A DNA stretch of 64,000 nucleotides from Sitta carolinensis (lineage: Eukaryota; Chordata; Aves; Passeriformes; Sittidae): assembly GCA_032173965.1 (NCBI GenBank), contig JAVUNC010000019.1, forward strand, positions 16,856,234-16,920,233, written 5' to 3'. Positions 59,301-64,000 of this stretch are shown in pieces. The notes beneath the pieces were generated by a model, which saw only the letters and a list, made by a program, of their open reading frames with translations, ran no database searches and had not been told where the DNA came from. Positions within the stretch are counted from its first letter, which is position 1. Every line of letters begins with the position of its first letter. Made by a program: the position numbers and the translations under genes.

Positions 59301-60920
59301 CTGACTTGGCTGATAAAAAATCAATTCCATTGGGATGATCTTATGCTTTCCTTAATGGGAGGCACTGGAAGCCCCATTTTAAGTATGTACCTACAAGAAA
59401 AGGGGACTTGCTTGGAATCCAGCTTTCCCCAAAACTGGAAAATTCTGAAAATGCTTCTTAGCTGTCTCTGCCTTGGCAGCCTGTGGACACACAGCACTCC
59501 ATAAGAGCAGTCACTTTTCCTGGAACCTACCAGACTTTTTTCCTGCTAAACATCTTTGGTTCGGTTTGGTTTTATCTTGGCTTGTTTTGGTTTTTTCCCC
59601 AGAGGAAAACTACAAAACAGACTTTTTGCAAAATTTGCATTGTTTCTGTCAGTATTTCACAAGAAGAAGTTTCTGTCTCCATAGGAGTGTGAGGGAGATA
59701 GGTAGAAACCCAGGTGGAGCTGGAGTGCAGTGTTATTTGTGGATGTATGGACTCATCCTCAGTTTCCACTTGGGAGCTGACACTGGGGCTGGTAACATCT
59801 GAAGTCTTCAGAAAATGCTTTTCTATCAACTTGCCCTGTGTTGTCTTGTTTCCTAGGGGCAGTATGTAATTTGTTCACTAATAGACTCTCTTATTTAGAC
59901 AAATTAGACCTTTTTAACACCATTTGTATTAACTGGGTTTGACTGCACTGTGTTAATTACAACAGGGATGGGGACATTGTAATTGTAGAGAATTGTTCTC
60001 TAATTTGGGGAAAGCAGACAACACTCTGTGCCCAGCTTCCAGTTTGTTTTCCCTTTTCCCATTTTCAAATGTGGTACTCAAACCATTAACATACTCTTGG
60101 GATGGCTATAATTATGTGAATAACCGGGTGGGAAGGAGTCATTGCACAGTACAAAAATAGCACCTGAGAGTGCAAACTTGTATCTATAAACAAAATAAGA
60201 GCAGAAGGAGGAGGGAGATGAGATGCCAGTGGTGCTGCCTCCATGGTATCATGTACAGGTGGGCACTGGGTAATGCCATCACATACTGCAGTGGTCTTCA
60301 TCTTCCCAGTGGAAATTTGGAGTTTATTGCCTGTTTCAGTTATCCAGGAAAGCATTGAAGGCTTTGAGGAAGACCACCCAAGGTTCATCAGTCCCCACCT
60401 TTGGGGCCCATCTCCCAGGTCGAAGCTTTGGTCCCCAGCAGGCTCCTCTGTTTACCTTCACTTAATTCCATGGCTCTCATCTCCTTCCCTCGGTGCTGTG
60501 CAGAAGAGGAGAGGGCAGAGCCATCTCCCAGGCCCCTGCTGAGGCTGAGAACACCCAGCCCTGTTGGGGAGAGGGAGCCCTCCCAGTGCACCTGAGCCCA
60601 AGGCTGATGGAAAGGGCATTGTTTCCTGTGTGCATGGGGACTGGGCTAAACAGTGTGCATCAGGATGTTGGCTTCTCAGAGCTTGACTGTATTATTCTGT
60701 TTTGAGACCTCTCTGGTGCTGCTGAATCAATAGGTCTCCAATGCTGAAAGAATATGTAGTGCTGGCAGGGTAACAAAGCACATTCCTCTTTAGTGCAGAA
60801 ATCTGGAATTTCACATCCCCAGCATGTTGAGGGTGTTGGAGCCTTCTCGCAGTCCATAACTTCTTGGCTATAGAATTGCCTTTTAAAATTTTTTAATACT
60901 TTTTCCACTGTTTTCTGGCT
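56396..60920. other. no recognisable gene
   Basis: A non-coding stretch. The 166-codon open frame at 57586-58086 on the plus strand has no family resemblance, and an opposing frame crosses it. A short (ATA)n tract lies at 59020-59033. No exon with two good splice sites was seen. Confidence 0.5.
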
Positions 60921-61600
60921 TCACAGAATCATCAGGATTGGAAGAGACCTTTGAGATCACCCAGCCTAGTCCAAACATCCACCTAGCACCACCATATTCA
61001 GCCCCAAACCACCAGACATACCCAGATGCTTCTTGAACACTTCTACAGACTCTACCACATCCCTGGGCAACTTCTTCCAATGCCTGACCACTGTTCTAGG
61101 GAAAACATTTTTTCTGATGTCTAATCTGAATCTCCCCTAGTGCAATTTAAGGGCATTTCTTCTCATCTGCTCTCTTCAGACGTGGCAGGAGAGACTGATC
61201 TCCACCTCACTACAACCTGTGTTCAGGTAGCTGTAGAGAGCAGTGAGCCCCCCTGACAATCCTCTTCCCCAGACTAAACAGCCCCAGTTACCTCGACCCC
61301 CCCATCACAGGACATTCTCTAGATCCTTCTCTGGGAGTCAGGCAGCACCCCCAGGTCCTTCTGTGCTGAGCAGCTCTCAAGCCATTCTTCTCCAGCCCGT
61401 GGTGCCACATGGTGTTGTTGGGACCCAGGTGCAGGACCTGGTACTTGGCCTTGTTGAACCTCACACAGTTGTCCTCAGCCTTTTGATCCAGTCTGTTTAA
61501 ACCTGCGTGCAGATCCCCCCAGCCCAGCCTGACACCTTTCCCCACATCTTCAAATGTGTTTGTCCTCCCCTGCAAGCTGTCTGCAGGTAATGTAGTGCAA
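60921..61600 (-). mobile_element. CR1 LINE, 3' half, antisense, with internal deletion
   Basis: It begins tcacagaatcatcaggattg, the complement of a CR1 tail. It then follows the antisense CR1 order through cagcctagtccaaacatcca, gggcaacttcttccaatgcc, ggtagctgtagagagcagtg and, after a jump near 61325, cacccccaggtccttctgtg and gacccaggtgcaggacctgg to about 61600. The jump appears to remove a few hundred bases of the element. On the minus strand, 61461-61423 still reads RFNKAKYQVLHLG, part of the C-terminal reverse-transcriptase region; other parts are broken. It is a different, older-looking copy than the one at 43.6 kb. Confidence 0.85.
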
Positions 61601-62281
61601 AGGGTTCATTCACTGCTGCTCAGACAGAGGCAGTGATCCCCTTACTTGCCCTGCACCCATGGCTTGAAACCATCTCACCAGACTGTATCATGGCACTTTA
61701 GAAAGTCAAATCTCCTTTTAGCCTGACTTCCTAAGGAGGCTTAAGTGCTCATGCTCTGTTTATATCCTCATCCCTCCCTTGGAGAACTTTTGAACCCGTG
61801 GGCCCAAATCAGCCAAATTTATCAGCTGAAGGTGTTGATGGTAGTAAGGGTGTGAGGGCTTTTTTTGGAGCTAGATAAAGCGGTGACACTGAAAGAGAGC
61901 ACTTCTGTGTCAGCTCTTGGCTGATCAGCCGTCAATTCTAGCATGGCAGCCGTGGGAATTGCTGGATTTGCAGAGCCACAGCAGGAGCAGCTCCTGCTGC
62001 AGAGGTGCCTTGGCAGTGCTGGGGCTCACAGGGCTCCCCCATTCTTGTTTCTGTGGGGCTCAGCCCTGTGAGAGGTGGCTGGGTTGTAAATATCTGCCTG
62101 TGGTGGAGGGGACGTCACCACAGCAAAGGGGCGTTTCTGCAGTGTTAGAAAAGTTGGCAATATTAGGGAGGAACAGAGAAAGACTTGCATTTTCATTTTT
62201 GCACTCTGAGAGTCTGGGGAGATTACGAGGGTCATGATAATTGGGCTTTTTTTTTTTTATGATCTGTGTCTTGAAACAAAG
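61601..62281. other. no recognisable gene
   Basis: Non-coding sequence between the CR1 copy and the minisatellite. A 106-codon plus frame at 61917-62237 is crossed by a minus-strand frame and lacks splice sites. Confidence 0.55.
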
Positions 62282-62558
62282 TAATGGGGAATCTCTGATT
62301 TGGGGATTTCACAGTGGCTTTATACACTGATGGGGAATCTCTGATTTTGGGGTTTCACAGTTCCATTATACACTGATGGGGAATCTCTGATTTTGGGGTT
62401 TCACAGTTCCGTTATACACTGATGGGGAATCTCTGATTTTGGGGTTTCACAGTTCCGTTATACACTGATGGGGAATCTCTGATTTTGGGGTTTCACAGTT
62501 CCGTTATACACTGATGGGGAATCTCTGATTTTGGGGTTTCACAGCTGCTTTATGCACT
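62282..62558. repeat. 46-bp minisatellite, 6 copies
   Basis: The unit reads gatggggaatctctgatttt, ggggtttcacagttccgtta, tacact. The atgggg landmark recurs every 46 bp at 62284, 62330, 62376, 62422, 62468 and 62514. The middle copies are almost identical, the first and last more diverged, as expected for an array growing from its centre. Confidence 0.95.
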
Positions 62559-62859
62559 TCTCACACGGGTGAAAATGTTGAAAGAAGCCAAGCTGCAGGG
62601 TCAGGCTCAGGAAAACTGATTAAAGCTGCATCTAGTCATGCGTGAGTGTATGTACATACATGTATGTGCAGTTACGTGCATGTATAGGTGCATTTCTGTA
62701 TTTTGTGGGCACATGGGATGATGTACTGTGTGCTTCTGATGGCAGAGTACGATTCAGCATGTGTAATTTCAAGACTGAGAATACAGCGATAAAAGAAACC
62801 CCCGTGGAGTCTCGTCTTGGGGGGGAGCTGAGTAAGTCTGACAGCTAAACTAGCTCTTG

Positions 62860-63190
62860 TCACCATGCGAACCGTGAGCTCCTGGCGGCTTTGCGCCTTT
62901 TCCGCGGGACACGTGGGTGATTCCCCGCGGTGTCACCTGCCCCGAGCTCCAAACAAACACACCCCCGGCTCGGCTCTCCGGAGCGCTCCCAGCAGCAGCC
63001 TCAGTGGAGCAAATCCTTCCCAGGGAGCGGGAGAGAACCGCAGCAGGCGGCTCAGTTTCCCCCGCTGTGCATCTGCCAGGCTGGAGCCCGGTGGGGATTA
63101 AATGTGCCCTGGCCAGGGGATCCAGGCACAGAGGGAGCATCCCGCTGCAGCCGCTGCCAGGGGGCTCGCAGTTATTCAGATTCAGAGGAG
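62860..63190. promoter_or_regulatory. small GC-rich, CpG-containing islet
   Basis: About 330 bp with local CpG enrichment in AT-rich surroundings. It includes gggacacgtgggtgattccc with a CACGTG E-box core (62910-62915). Three overlapping plus frames and one minus frame stay open across it, as expected from its GC content. It could be an alternative promoter, an enhancer or a decaying island. No TATA box was seen and no direction can be assigned. Confidence 0.4.
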
Positions 63191-64000
63191 GAGGATGTGC
63201 TGCGGCTGCTAAATCCATTCCTACTCCAAAAAATGATTGCGTTTGAGACCCGAGGGTGGAGTTGGAAATGGTTATTTGCTAAACTCAAATAGCCTTTGCT
63301 TTCTTTGCTTTCGTGTGGTTTTTTTTTTTTTTTGTTTTTTTTGTTTGTTTGTTTGTTTTTTGGTCTCAAGTTTAAAGTTTATACCTGTTATAATCAGGTT
63401 GGTCAATCAATCAGGCAATTTATATTAATTTGGTGATAGGGAATGAGCATCAGCGCTGGGGACCTGGGGAGTCTTCTCTCCACCAACACATCCAACTCAA
63501 CCTTGCATTTACTACTTTTACGAGCAGTTTGTGCTGTGTCATGCTTACTGTGCTGGATACATGTTAGTTAACTTATTATTTTGTAACTGTCAGTGGTAAC
63601 AAGATTCAGACATGTCCCCAAGTTAGACCCTTAGCAAACAGGTAACAGCAATCACAAGCCTTTACATGTTCGTACAAGCCCGTGGTTTTCCTTATACGAA
63701 AAAATGGGTACAATTCATAAAAGCAAAGCTAGAAATTCACAACAAAAGAGATTTAAAACAAAATAAGGAAATCATTTTATTCCTTTGTCTTATGTTCATA
63801 CTTTAAGTTCAGTATTTATTTATTTCCATAATGACACGAATCACCGTGTAATATCTCACATACCCATGTCTTATAGTTTCAGTGGGAATGAGCTCTGCTG
63901 TTTCAGGTCAGTGTTTGACATGACAAAGGTTGTCTGATGTCAGTGTATAATTGTGAAAGTACTGCAGAAAAGATGTGTTTTAAAAAGACTGGATGTGCCA
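63191..64000. other. AT-rich non-coding end of the window
   Basis: The stretch contains a T-rich tract with GTTT units at 63319-63361 and otherwise AT-rich sequence with no gene. Confidence 0.6.
63319..63361. repeat. T-rich tract with (GTTT)n
   Basis: Fifteen T, then G, eight T and four GTTT-like units. It is a simple repeat. Confidence 0.9.

Overview
The window looks like nuclear DNA from a bird, most likely a passerine. Six fragments resemble the avian CR1 LINE: 3' ends with the CR1-type tail and pieces of its reverse-transcriptase region. One solo LTR, flanked by a perfect 5-bp target-site duplication, resembles a passerine retroviral LTR. There are no mammalian L1 or Alu elements. Repeat density is low, long AT-rich stretches carry no genes, and the CpG island is sharp and bird-like. 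Family names come from recognition by eye; no database was searched.

Left part (1-8.8 kb). Two protein-coding exons can be argued. On the plus strand, 5346-5504 is a 159-nt exon with strong splice signals and a phase 1/1 frame, encoding a serine/threonine-rich segment whose gene I do not recognise. On the minus strand, 8606-8213 is a first coding exon of a membrane-anchored short-chain dehydrogenase/reductase (SDR). It has a TATA-like element upstream and a clean splice donor at its end, but its nucleotide-binding glycine motif is degenerate. No further exons of either gene were identified.

Middle part (8.8-35 kb). This is mostly non-coding, with old CR1 fragments, a 39-bp minisatellite (11.1 kb) and a GC-rich promoter-like block at 22.3-23.2 kb. 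That block has a GA microsatellite, an RFX X-box-like site, a TATATAAA box and a 57-bp repeat in which each copy contains GTGAGT. A possible degraded LTR lies near 29 kb.

Right part (35-64 kb). A G/T-rich minisatellite and a CGGT microsatellite abut a CpG-island promoter (about 35.76-36.3 kb) that appears to fire to the right. It has ETS- and YY1-like motifs, a start-stop ATGTAG, a six-codon upstream ORF and a donor at 36035/36036. The rest resembles a long intron or intergenic DNA. It holds one possible 145-nt exon (39.7 kb), a MIR-like SINE (41.6 kb), a perfect 16-bp hairpin (45.0 kb), the solo LTR (50.8-51.5 kb), a ~237-bp block in three tandem copies (55.7-56.4 kb), CR1 fragments, a 46-bp minisatellite (62.3 kb) and a small GC-rich islet (62.9-63.2 kb).

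I found no tRNA, rRNA, CRISPR array or complete gene, and nothing that amounts to a new multi-gene system. The most useful leads are the degenerate SDR exon, the unassigned 159-nt exon, the promoter with repeated donor-like sites, the A-B-A tandem triplication and the hairpin.
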